Below, in pieces: positions 52,904 through 61,412 of a stretch of DNA of 64,000 bases. Numbering within the stretch: position 1 is the first letter of the stretch; every line of letters starts with the position of its first letter. The notes under the pieces were generated by a model, which was given only the letters and a program-made list of their open reading frames with translations, was not told the DNA's origin and made no database searches. Both the position numbers and the translations under genes were made by a program. The stretch covers positions 868,001 through 932,000 of the forward strand of contig NZ_CP035913.1 of NCBI RefSeq assembly GCF_004209755.1, read 5' to 3'. The stretch is from Pseudoduganella lutea. Its GTDB lineage: Bacteria; Pseudomonadota; Gammaproteobacteria; Burkholderiales; Burkholderiaceae_D.

Positions 52904-54076
52904 ATGAAAATCGCAGTCCTGTCGCGTGACGACCGCCACCTGATCGAGGTGGCGCGCCAGTTGCGCAACCGCCCCGGCACCGACGAGGTAGACATGATCG
53001 CCGGCACGCCGGCACGCCTGACCACGCTGGCCGACGATGCCGTGCCCGACGTGCTCGTGGTGGACCAGCCGCGCGCCGACGAAGGGGAGCTGGACCAGCT
53101 CGAGCGCCTCGGCCACCTGTTCCCGCGAATGGCGTTCATCGTGCTGACGGGCGACCTGTCGCAGGAATTCCTGCTGCGCGCCATGCGCGCCGGCGTGCGC
53201 GAAGTGCTGCCGGCGAATCCGGCCGCCGCCGCGCTGGAACAGGCGCTCGACCGCGTGGCCGAGAAGCTGGGCACGCAGGGCGGCACGAACGGCAAGGTGC
53301 TGGCCTTCATTTCCTGCAAGGGCGGCAGCGGTTCCACCTTCCTGGCCACGAACCTGGCCTACGCACTCTCCGCCGGCGGCACCAAGCGCGTGGCGCTGAT
53401 CGACATGAACCTGCAGTTCGGCGATGCGTCGCTGTTCGTTTCCGACATCAAGCCGCTGGCGACCCTGTCGGACGTGGCCACGCAGATCCACCGTCTCGAT
53501 CCGTCGTTCCTCGCCTCGAGTATGGTCAGCGTGACGCCGAACTACAGCGTGCTGGCGGCGCCTTCGGACCCCGCCCACGCGAGCGACGTGAAGCCCGAGC
53601 ACATCGACGCCATCGTCAAGCTGGCACGCCGCCAGTACGACTTCATCGTGCTGGACGTGGGCCGCAGCCTGGACCCGGTGAGCATCCGCGCGCTCGACCA
53701 TGCCGACACGATCTACCCGGTGCTGCAGATGACGCTGCCGTACATCCGCGACGGCAAGCGCCTGCTGACCGTGTTCCGCAACCTGGACTACGGCAAGGAC
53801 AAGATCGAACTGATCGTCAACCGGCACGACAAGAACAGCGATATCCGCCTGAAGGATCTCGAGGATGCGTTCGAGACGAACGTGCTGCGCACGATGCCGA
53901 ACCATTACGACGCGGCCGCGAAGTCCGTCAACCAGGGCGTGCCGGTGACGCGCCTGGTGCCCGACAGCCCCCTGTCGGCGGCGCTCGAAGACATGGCCCG
54001 CGGCCTCACCGGGGAAGCCACACCGCAGCAGGCCGGCAGCCTGATCTCGCGCCTGTTCGGGCGCCGCGCCGCCTGA
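52904..54076 (+). CDS. tadZ: TadZ/CpaE pilus-localising ATPase-like protein
   Basis: A 390-residue protein. The N-terminal receiver-like domain (about 1-120, AVLSRDDRHLIEVARQLR) precedes a MinD/ParA-type ATPase (about 130-370). The deviant Walker motif is AFISCKGGSGSTFLATNLAY, in which the last Lys of the usual KGGxGKT is replaced by Ser. IDMNLQFGDASLFVSD and FIVLDVGRSLDPVSIRALDH follow. It sets the pole or site of Tad machine assembly. Confidence 0.93.
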   Translation: MKIAVLSRDDRHLIEVARQLRNRPGTDEVDMIAGTPARLTTLADDAVPDVLVVDQPRADEGELDQLERLGHLFPRMAFIVLTGDLSQEFLLRAMRAGVREVLPANPAAAALEQALDRVAEKLGTQGGTNGKVLAFISCKGGSGSTFLATNLAYALSAGGTKRVALIDMNLQFGDASLFVSDIKPLATLSDVATQIHRLDPSFLASSMVSVTPNYSVLAAPSDPAHASDVKPEHIDAIVKLARRQYDFIVLDVGRSLDPVSIRALDHADTIYPVLQMTLPYIRDGKRLLTVFRNLDYGKDKIELIVNRHDKNSDIRLKDLEDAFETNVLRTMPNHYDAAAKSVNQGVPVTRLVPDSPLSAALEDMARGLTGEATPQQAGSLISRLFGRRAA

Positions 54077-54099
54077 GCGGCACTTAGGAAAAGCACACG

Positions 54100-55458
54100 A
54101 TGAACATGCCCTCCTCTTCCCTGCGCGAACGCCTCGGCAATGGCGCGCCGCGCCCCACCGCGCAGCGCGGCGCGATCGACAACCGCGCCTATCACCAGCT
54201 CAAGAGCCGCATCCATGAAGCCCTGCTCGACCGGATCGACCTGGAAAGCATGCAGCGCCTGTCGCAGGACCAGATCCGCCAGGAGCTGCGCATCCTCGTC
54301 GAGCGCCTGCTCGAGGAAGAGATGGTGGTCATCAACGATGCCGAGCGCAAGACCCTCACGCGCGACATCCAGAACGAGATGCTCGGCTTCGGCCCGCTGG
54401 AGCCGCTGCTGGAAGACCCCACCGTGTCCGACATCCTCGTCAACACGCACAAGCAGGTGTACGTGGAACGGCGCGGCCGCCTGGAGCTGACCGACGTGAC
54501 GTTTACCGACGATGCGCACCTGATGAAGATCATCGACAAGATCGTGTCGCGCGTGGGCCGCCGTATCGACGAATCGAGCCCGATGGTCGATGCGCGCCTG
54601 CCGGACGGCTCGCGCGTCAACGCCATCATCCCGCCGCTGGCGATCGACGGCCCGGTGATGTCGATCCGGCGCTTCTCGGCCGACCCGCTGCGCCTGGCCG
54701 ACCTGGTCTCCTACGGCAGCATGACGGCCGACATGGCCGAGGTGCTGCAGGGCCTGGGCAAGGCCAAGGTGAACATCCTGATCTCGGGCGGCACGGGCAG
54801 CGGCAAGACCACGATGCTGAACGTGATCTCCGGCTTCATCAGCCAGAACGAGCGCATCGTCACGGTGGAAGACGCCGCCGAACTGCAGCTGCAGCAGCCG
54901 CACGTGGTGCGCCTCGAAACGCGCCCCGCCAATATCGAGGGCAAGGGCGAAGTCACGCAGCGCGCGCTGGTGCGCAATGCGCTGCGAATGCGCCCGGACC
55001 GCATCATCCTGGGCGAGGTGCGCGGCGCCGAGGCGCTGGACATGCTGGGCGCGATGAACACGGGCCACGAAGGCTCGATGGCGACGATCCACGCGAATAC
55101 CCCGCGCGATGCGCTGACGCGCCTGGAAAACATGGTGAGCATGGCGGCCGCCACGCTGCCGGCGAAGGCGATGCGCCAGCAGATCAGTTCCGCTGTCGGC
55201 GTCGTGGTGCAGGTATCGCGCCTGACCGACGGCAAGCGCAAGGTGCTGTCGATCTCCGAGGTGACGGGCATGGAAGGCGATGTCATCACGATGCAGGAGA
55301 TCTTCTCGTTCAAGCAGACCGGGGTGACCGACGACGGCGCCGTGCAGGGCCACTTCACGGCCAGCGGCGTGCGGCCACGGTTCTCCGAGCGGCTGCGCAC
55401 GTTCGGCGTGACGCTGTCGCCGGCCGTGTTCGAACCGCGCATGGAAATCGCGCGATGA
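54100..55458 (+). CDS. tadA: Tad secretion ATPase CpaF/TadA
   Basis: A 452-residue type II/IV secretion ATPase. It shows [40 protein letters not shown], Walker [18 protein letters not shown], the Asp-box-like [20 protein letters not shown], Walker [20 protein letters not shown] and the His box [19 protein letters not shown]. It powers Flp pilus extension. The stop overlaps the tadB start by four bases (ATGA). Confidence 0.95.
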   Translation: MNMPSSSLRERLGNGAPRPTAQRGAIDNRAYHQLKSRIHEALLDRIDLESMQRLSQDQIRQELRILVERLLEEEMVVINDAERKTLTRDIQNEMLGFGPLEPLLEDPTVSDILVNTHKQVYVERRGRLELTDVTFTDDAHLMKIIDKIVSRVGRRIDESSPMVDARLPDGSRVNAIIPPLAIDGPVMSIRRFSADPLRLADLVSYGSMTADMAEVLQGLGKAKVNILISGGTGSGKTTMLNVISGFISQNERIVTVEDAAELQLQQPHVVRLETRPANIEGKGEVTQRALVRNALRMRPDRIILGEVRGAEALDMLGAMNTGHEGSMATIHANTPRDALTRLENMVSMAAATLPAKAMRQQISSAVGVVVQVSRLTDGKRKVLSISEVTGMEGDVITMQEIFSFKQTGVTDDGAVQGHFTASGVRPRFSERLRTFGVTLSPAVFEPRMEIAR

Positions 55459-56429
55459 ACACCACGTTCGCGCTGTTCGTGGTGCTGCTGTTCGCCGCCG
55501 TGGCGCTGCTGGTCTGGGGTGTCTACACGGGCTGGATGGCGCACCGCGACCCGGAGGCAGAGCGCGTGGCGCGCCGCCTGCGCGGCATCATCGGCGGCGA
55601 AATACGGGAATCCGACGTCACCATCGTCAAGGAGCGCCGGCTCAGCGAGAGCGCCGAGGTGGATGCGCTGCTGCGCCGGCTGCCCGGCATCCGCCTGCTG
55701 GACCGCATGCTGATGCAGGCCGGGGCGCGCTACCTGGCGGCGCGCCTGGTGGCTTACTGTACCGTGGGCTTCCTGGCCGGCGCGCTGCTTGCGGCCTGGC
55801 TGGCCTTGCCGCTCTACGCCCTGCCACTGGCCGGCGCGGCGGGCGCCAGCCTGCCGTTGCTGCACCTGGGGCGCGCACGCGAGCGGCGCCTTGCCCGTTT
55901 CGAGCGCCAGCTGCCCGAAGCGCTGGACATGATGAGCCGCGCCATGCGTGCCGGCCACGCGTTCCCCACCGCCGTGAAGCTGGTCGGCGACGAGATCGCC
56001 GCGCCGCTCGGCGAGGAATTCAAGGCGGCGTTCGACGAAGTGAACTTCGGCATCGGCATGGGCGACGCCCTGAACAACCTGGCCCAGCGCGTGCCCAGCA
56101 TGGACCTGCAGTATTTCGTCGTGGCCGTGCTGATCCAGCGCGAGACGGGCGGCAACCTGACGGAACTGCTGTCCTCCATCAGCGCCATCATCCGCGACCG
56201 CCACCGCCTGCTGGGGCAGGTGCAGGTGCTGTCGGCCGAAGGCCGCATGTCGGCCTGGATCCTGTGCCTGCTGCCGTTCGGCGCGGGCGCCATGATGTAT
56301 GCGGCCAATCCGGAATCGATGTCCGTGCTGGCCACCGACCCTGGCGGCCGCAAGCTGGTCGGCATTGCCGCGCTGATGATGGTCATCGGCGTGCTGGCGA
56401 TCCGCAAGATCATCCGCATCCGCGTGTGA
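55455..56429 (+). CDS. tadB: Tad inner-membrane platform protein TadB
   Basis: A 324-residue membrane protein with helices at both ends and in the middle ([40 protein letters not shown]). The T2SSF domain includes [20 protein letters not shown] and [19 protein letters not shown]. TadB and TadC form the platform on which TadA works. Confidence 0.94.
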   Translation: MNTTFALFVVLLFAAVALLVWGVYTGWMAHRDPEAERVARRLRGIIGGEIRESDVTIVKERRLSESAEVDALLRRLPGIRLLDRMLMQAGARYLAARLVAYCTVGFLAGALLAAWLALPLYALPLAGAAGASLPLLHLGRARERRLARFERQLPEALDMMSRAMRAGHAFPTAVKLVGDEIAAPLGEEFKAAFDEVNFGIGMGDALNNLAQRVPSMDLQYFVVAVLIQRETGGNLTELLSSISAIIRDRHRLLGQVQVLSAEGRMSAWILCLLPFGAGAMMYAANPESMSVLATDPGGRKLVGIAALMMVIGVLAIRKIIRIRV

Positions 56430-56438
56430 GGCCTCGGC

Positions 56439-57389
56439 ATGACTAACGTACAGATCCTGATCCTGGCAGCCGTGTTCGTGCTGATCTTCGGCGCCGCCGT
56501 GCTGGCGATGCTCGTGCTGACGCGCGACCCCGTGAAGCACCGGCTCTCCGCGCTGGACGAGCGCGACAGTTCGGCTGCTTCATCAACCGGCTCGCCCGCC
56601 CGTGACTGGCTGCAACGCCTGTCGCAACTGGCCGAACCGCTGGCGAAGCTGTCCGTGCCGGCCGAAGGCTGGGAAAACTCGCCCGTGCGGCTGCGTTTCA
56701 TCAACGCGGGCTGGCGCGGGCCGTCCACGCCGGGCCTGTTCCACGCCGGGAAGACGGCGCTGGCCATCGGCCTGCCACTGGCGACATGGCTGCTGCTGGG
56801 CAGCGATCCGCAACACGACGGCAGCATGACTTTCCTGGGCGTGGCCCTGGCCGCCGCCTGCGGCTACTACGCGCCCGACCTCGTGCTGCGGCGCCGCATC
56901 GCCAACCGCCAGCGCGAGATCTTCGAGTCGTTTCCCGATGCGCTGGACCTGATGACCGTGTGCGTGGAAGCGGGCCTGGCGATGGATGCCGCGCTGGCCC
57001 GTGTAGGCGCGGAAATCGGCTTGAAGAGCGCTGTGCTGGCCGAAGAGCTGCAACTGGTGACGCTGGAACTGCGCGCTGGCAGCAGCAAGGACAAGGCGCT
57101 GCGCAACCTGGCCCTGCGCACCGGCGTGGAAGACGTTGACGCGCTGGCGAAGATGCTGATCCAGGCGGACCGCTTCGGCACGAGCATCGGCGTGGCACTG
57201 CGCATCCAGTCGGAGCAGCTGCGCACGCGGCGGCGCCAGCTGGTGGAGGAACGAGCCGCGAAGATCGCCACGAAACTGCTGTTCCCGCTGATCTTCTTCA
57301 TTTTCCCGGCCCTGCTGGTGGTGCTGCTGGGACCGTCCCTCATCCAGATCACGAAGGCGATCACGCCGGTGACCGGCCTGACGGGGTAA
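56439..57389 (+). CDS. tadC: Tad inner-membrane platform protein TadC
   Basis: A 316-residue partner of TadB. It has an N-terminal helix ([19 protein letters not shown]), T2SSF segments [20 protein letters not shown] and [20 protein letters not shown], and a C-terminal helix ([20 protein letters not shown]). It ends the visible rightward tad operon. TadD-type TPR proteins are not found next to it. A highly structured element follows. Confidence 0.94.
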   Translation: MTNVQILILAAVFVLIFGAAVLAMLVLTRDPVKHRLSALDERDSSAASSTGSPARDWLQRLSQLAEPLAKLSVPAEGWENSPVRLRFINAGWRGPSTPGLFHAGKTALAIGLPLATWLLLGSDPQHDGSMTFLGVALAAACGYYAPDLVLRRRIANRQREIFESFPDALDLMTVCVEAGLAMDAALARVGAEIGLKSAVLAEELQLVTLELRAGSSKDKALRNLALRTGVEDVDALAKMLIQADRFGTSIGVALRIQSEQLRTRRRQLVEERAAKIATKLLFPLIFFIFPALLVVLLGPSLIQITKAITPVTGLTG

Positions 57390-57419
57390 TGTCAGGTAGG
57401 CCAAACCCAGAGGCGGATT

Positions 57420-57515
57420 CCGGGGGCAGGGAGGAGCGCTGGCCTGCAGGCCAGCACCGCTTTGCCGGCAAGGAGCGGTGCTCCTTGAAATCCCGGCAAA
57501 GCCCCGCCGGGTCTG
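57420..57515. repeat. nested-hairpin intergenic element after tadC
   Basis: Several perfect stems overlap. GCTGGCCTGCAGGCCAGC is an 18-base palindrome (57438-57455). AGCACCGCT (57453-57461) pairs with AGCGGTGCT (57474-57482). CAAGGAGC (57469-57476) pairs with GCTCCTTG (57480-57487), and TTTGCCGG (57461-57468) with CCGGCAAA (57493-57500). The segment GGGTCTGACCC (57509-57519) is a further dyad. The overlap means alternative folds compete. It looks like a REP-type or otherwise dispersed element, and could also end tad transcription. Confidence 0.65.
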
Positions 57516-57572
57516 ACCCCAGCCCTTTGCTTTTGTGGTGAATGCCTGCATTTCGAACTGCCGGAGTGGGCG

Positions 57573-58283
57573 TCAGATCGACGTCGGCAACTTCGCGACC
57601 TCGCGTTCGGCCGTCACGGTGAAATCGTCCAGCGAGACGGTTGCCTGCCTCAGGGCGGTGCCCCGCAGGAACAGCACGTTGATGTGCCGCCCGGCTTCTG
57701 CCTTGTGGGACAGCACCCGCGTCACGTCGCGCAACACGGGTTTCATGCCGGTGCCATCGGGCTTCGCCAGCGCGACCGTGACGGCGTTGCCCGCCTTGCC
57801 CGCGTCGTCGCCAGCCCGGCGCTCCGTGAATTCCAGATAGAGCGCCGCGGTGCGTCCGTCGCGCCGCCCCTCTTCTCCCTCGCGCAACTGCTCCAGCACG
57901 TGCACCTCGTTCCGGTGGGCCTTGAACAGCCAGCGGGCCGGCTGGCCCGCACCGCCGATGAACAGCACGTTCCTCGCTTCGCCGCTCCGCCCGGCAGAAT
58001 AAGCACGCTCCCGGTTCGTGACGACCAGCCGCACCATGTCGGTATCGGCACCGTGGACCTGTTCGGCGTCCGCGAAGCCGAGGATGACGGCGTTGCTGCT
58101 CTCCACCGTCTTTTCCTCCACCTTGGCCATGCCCGGTTCCTTGACCGGTCCCCCGTCCAGCGACAGCAAACCCAGCACGGCCGCGCCGGCAAACATGCCC
58201 AGCAGGGCAAGCAGCAGGAGCAGGCTGACAAGGCGGTTGATGACGATGAAATAGCGGTCGGTGCGGGAGATGTGGGCAGTCAT
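57573..58283 (-). CDS. hypothetical membrane-anchored protein
   Basis: A 236-residue protein with one N-terminal helix (LVSLLLLLALLGMFAGAAVL) and a soluble extracytoplasmic domain of about 190 residues rich in short strands (DMVRLVVTNRERAYSAG, NVLFIGGAGQPARWLF, HINVLFLRGTALRQATVSLD). I do not recognise the family. The ATG at 58283 puts the helix at the usual distance; longer frames upstream cross the next gene. It ends convergently with tadC and lies downstream of the M16 protease gene, so it may share that transcript. Confidence 0.7.
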   Translation of the reverse strand: MTAHISRTDRYFIVINRLVSLLLLLALLGMFAGAAVLGLLSLDGGPVKEPGMAKVEEKTVESSNAVILGFADAEQVHGADTDMVRLVVTNRERAYSAGRSGEARNVLFIGGAGQPARWLFKAHRNEVHVLEQLREGEEGRRDGRTAALYLEFTERRAGDDAGKAGNAVTVALAKPDGTGMKPVLRDVTRVLSHKAEAGRHINVLFLRGTALRQATVSLDDFTVTAEREVAKLPTSI

Positions 58284-58386
58284 GTTCGCGGCAGAAGTTA
58301 TGGATTTGTCACTACTGCCGCAGTGTATCAGCCTGGCGCCGCACGCCACGGCCCCCCCGTGGGCCGTGGCGTGCGCCTTACCAGTG

Positions 58387-61293
58387 TCAGCGCCTGGTTT
58401 CCGCCAGCAGGTCCACCACCGCCAGGCCGGCCAGATCCTGCTCCGTGTTGCCGGCAAACGCGGCGCGGCTGGCGGGGGTGCCCTGCAGCCAGGCGCGCAC
58501 GACCCGCTTGACGTCATCCTGCGTGCAGCCCAGCACCCCGCGCCGGAACTGCTGGCGGATCTCCGGGGTGACGCCGCGGCGCCCCATCTGCCACGCGGCC
58601 CGCACGCCGTCCCACGGCGCATCGGGCTTGTCGAGGCCCTGGATGACGCTGATGATGGCTTCCTCCACCTGCTCGTCCGTGTAGTCGGTGGCCAGCACCC
58701 GGTCCAGCGCGGCCTGGAAATCGGCGTAGGTGCCTGCCAGGCGCGGATCGCGGTACGACGACATCGAGAACACGCCCGTGTCGCCGGCATAGCTGGCGCT
58801 GCCGCCATACGCGCCGCCCTCTTCGCGCAGCAGCGTGTGCAGCGCCTGGTGCGTCAGCAGCTCGGCCGCCACGGCCAGCACGCCGGCATCCTCGTGGCCG
58901 ACGGCCGGGGTTGCCCAGGCGATGACGCAATGGTTGACCTGGCTGGCCGCGTGCAGCGCGGCATTGGCCAGCGGCCGCGTTTCCTTCGCCGTGGTACTCA
59001 ATGCGCCGGTGACGGACGGTGCGGCGGCAAACCCGGTGGTCGCCGGCACGGAAGTGGCTACCTGCTCCGCCACCAGGCCCGCGAGCACCTGCCCGTCGTC
59101 GCCGCTGCCGCCCGCCAGGATGGTGGACGGGCTGGCCACCACCGCGGCATGCACGCGGGCCAGTTCGGCGGCAATGGTGGCCAGGCCTTCGGCCGTCGCC
59201 GCCAGTTGCTCGATGCGGCCGATGAAGGGCAATGAACCGGCGCCACGGGTGGCGTCCAGGAACTGCCGTGCCGGCGCGAAGGGCGCGCCGGCGGCCAGCG
59301 CCGCATAGCCGTTGCCCGCCTGGGCCAATCCGTTCAGCGTATTCTCGACCTTGCTTTCGATGAGGAAGGCCAGCCGATCGTGCTCGTCGAAGCGCGGCTG
59401 CCCGATATAGGTCGCCAGCACGGTGGCGATGTTCGCATGTTCCTCGCGCAGGCCGCTGGCCGCGAAGGCCAGGTCGAGCAGCAGCGCGCCCGTGACGGAC
59501 TGCGTGGCCCGCAACTCGAGGCTGAACGACGGCACCATGCGCTGGCGCCAGGCGCCCGCGTCGGCGTAGGTGGACCCGACGATGCCCAGGTCGTCCCGCA
59601 GTTCCGCGTACAGCGACAGCCACGGCCAGTCCGCGGCGGGGAATGCCGACACGTCGAACGTGACGTTCGCATAGGAGATGCCGTTCGACGCGATGCTGCC
59701 GGCGAAGGCGCGTTCACCTGCCGGCACCAGCGCCTGCAGCGTGCGGGGCGCGGGGCTGACGTCGGACGGCCGGATGCGTGGCAGCAGGTGCGTTTCCACC
59801 GGTTGCTGCTGGCGCGCCTGCAGGGCTGCCGACTCGGCCTGGATGCGCGCGCGGTCCGCGTCGCCCAGCGCCGCTTCCGCTTCGGCCAGGCGCGCACGCT
59901 CGGCCTCGTCGCGCGCGGTGAAGTACGCGGCATCCGGCACGACGGTCGTCGTCAGGCGGGCGGACGACGCGAGCAGTCCACGCACGAGGTTCTTGAAATA
60001 GTCGGGATCGGCGATGTCGCGCTCCAGCCCCGCCACCACGGCTTCATTGTCGAAGGCGCCGACGACGTCGCCTTCGCGCATCGCCACGGGCAGCGCCGCC
60101 AGCAGGCGTTCCAGCACGTTCGGCACATAGCCGCCGCGCGTATCGCGCTGCTGGTATTTCAGGTCCCGGAGGGCCGCCTGCAGCGTGGCGGGCGGCACGC
60201 CGGTTTCGGCCACCCGCTCCAGCGCCGACCACATATGCGCCTGGGCCAGCGGCACTTCGTCCACCGTCAGGCCTTCCATGCCGAGGTGGAACAGCATCTG
60301 GCGGGCATTGTCTTCATGGCCGTTGAGCTGCGCCGGCCGGCCATAGCCGGCCGTTTCCATCGCCAGCGTCAGCGGCGCGGCGGCATCGCCGAGCAGGCCG
60401 GCCGTGAGCAGGCCGGCGTCGAGCGCCACGCGCGGGTCGGCCGATTCGCCCAGCAGCCAGGCCAGCTGGATGCCATATTCGTTGTCGCGCGCCTCCTGCG
60501 ACGGGATGCGCACCGTGTTGCTGCGCGGAGCCGCAGGGATCTCCGCCAGTTGCGGCACCCGGCGCGGGAAAGCGCCCGGCAGCTGCGCCAGCACGCGCTC
60601 GGCGATCTGGCGCTGGATGGCCTCGGCGGAGATCGGGCCGGCCGTCATGAAGATGGCCTGCGACGGGTGATAGTGGCTGGCGTGGAACTCCTTGAGCATC
60701 GCGTGGGTGAGTTCCGGGATCACGAGCGGGTCGCCGCCGGAGTCGAACGCATACGTGGTATCGGGCAGCAGGGTACCGGCGATGCCCTGGTACAGCGCGT
60801 GCATCGGATCGGTGAACGCGCCTTTCATTTCATTGAAGACCACGCCTTGGTAGGCGAGCTTGCCGTCTTCCAGCCCGTGGCGCCAGCCTTCCTGCAGGAA
60901 GTCCAGGTAGTCGAGTTTCGGGAAGAACGCGGCGTCCAGGTACACGTCGAGCAGATTGAAGAAATCGGGCTCGCTCGTGCTGGCGAACGGGTAGACGGTA
61001 CGGTCGGCATACGTGAACGCATTCATGAACGTGGCCGTGGAGCGCCGCATCATCGCGAAGAACGGGTCGCGCACCGGGTAGCGTTGCGAGCCGCACAGCG
61101 CCAGGTGTTCCAGGATGTGCGCGCGGCCATCGCTGGCGTCCGGCACGGTGGGAAAGGCCACCAGGAAGGCCATCTCCGCACCGGCGTTGGCCAGGTGGAT
61201 ATGGCGCGCGCCGCTGGCAGGGTCCAGGTATTCCTCTACCGAAGCCTGCAGGGAGGGGATCGCATGCTCGCGGATTTTCTTGAAATGGGTCAT
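58387..61293 (-). CDS. PreP-type M16C zinc metalloprotease
   Basis: A 968-residue insulinase-family protease. The inverted zinc site is RAHILEHLALCGSQRYPVRD (H-x2-E-H) near residue 50, with the distal Glu in VFNEMKGAFTDP near 150. The M16C-associated central domain (about 450-700) and the second peptidase-like half (about 700-960, HTLLREEGGAYGGSASY) are both present, so it is full length. There is no signal peptide, so it is likely cytoplasmic and degrades peptides. The ATG at 61293 is favoured over an in-frame start 20 codons upstream. Confidence 0.92.
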   Translation of the reverse strand: MTHFKKIREHAIPSLQASVEEYLDPASGARHIHLANAGAEMAFLVAFPTVPDASDGRAHILEHLALCGSQRYPVRDPFFAMMRRSTATFMNAFTYADRTVYPFASTSEPDFFNLLDVYLDAAFFPKLDYLDFLQEGWRHGLEDGKLAYQGVVFNEMKGAFTDPMHALYQGIAGTLLPDTTYAFDSGGDPLVIPELTHAMLKEFHASHYHPSQAIFMTAGPISAEAIQRQIAERVLAQLPGAFPRRVPQLAEIPAAPRSNTVRIPSQEARDNEYGIQLAWLLGESADPRVALDAGLLTAGLLGDAAAPLTLAMETAGYGRPAQLNGHEDNARQMLFHLGMEGLTVDEVPLAQAHMWSALERVAETGVPPATLQAALRDLKYQQRDTRGGYVPNVLERLLAALPVAMREGDVVGAFDNEAVVAGLERDIADPDYFKNLVRGLLASSARLTTTVVPDAAYFTARDEAERARLAEAEAALGDADRARIQAESAALQARQQQPVETHLLPRIRPSDVSPAPRTLQALVPAGERAFAGSIASNGISYANVTFDVSAFPAADWPWLSLYAELRDDLGIVGSTYADAGAWRQRMVPSFSLELRATQSVTGALLLDLAFAASGLREEHANIATVLATYIGQPRFDEHDRLAFLIESKVENTLNGLAQAGNGYAALAAGAPFAPARQFLDATRGAGSLPFIGRIEQLAATAEGLATIAAELARVHAAVVASPSTILAGGSGDDGQVLAGLVAEQVATSVPATTGFAAAPSVTGALSTTAKETRPLANAALHAASQVNHCVIAWATPAVGHEDAGVLAVAAELLTHQALHTLLREEGGAYGGSASYAGDTGVFSMSSYRDPRLAGTYADFQAALDRVLATDYTDEQVEEAIISVIQGLDKPDAPWDGVRAAWQMGRRGVTPEIRQQFRRGVLGCTQDDVKRVVRAWLQGTPASRAAFAGNTEQDLAGLAVVDLLAETRR

Positions 61294-61412
61294 GAAAGTG
61301 CTTTTCCAATGTCGTGTAACAGTGCAGACGTTCTGCGGCCGGAACCGGACCATGCCAGTTCCGGTTTCATTTTACAAGGCCCGGGTGCCGGCACGTGCCC
61401 AACCGTGCGGGC

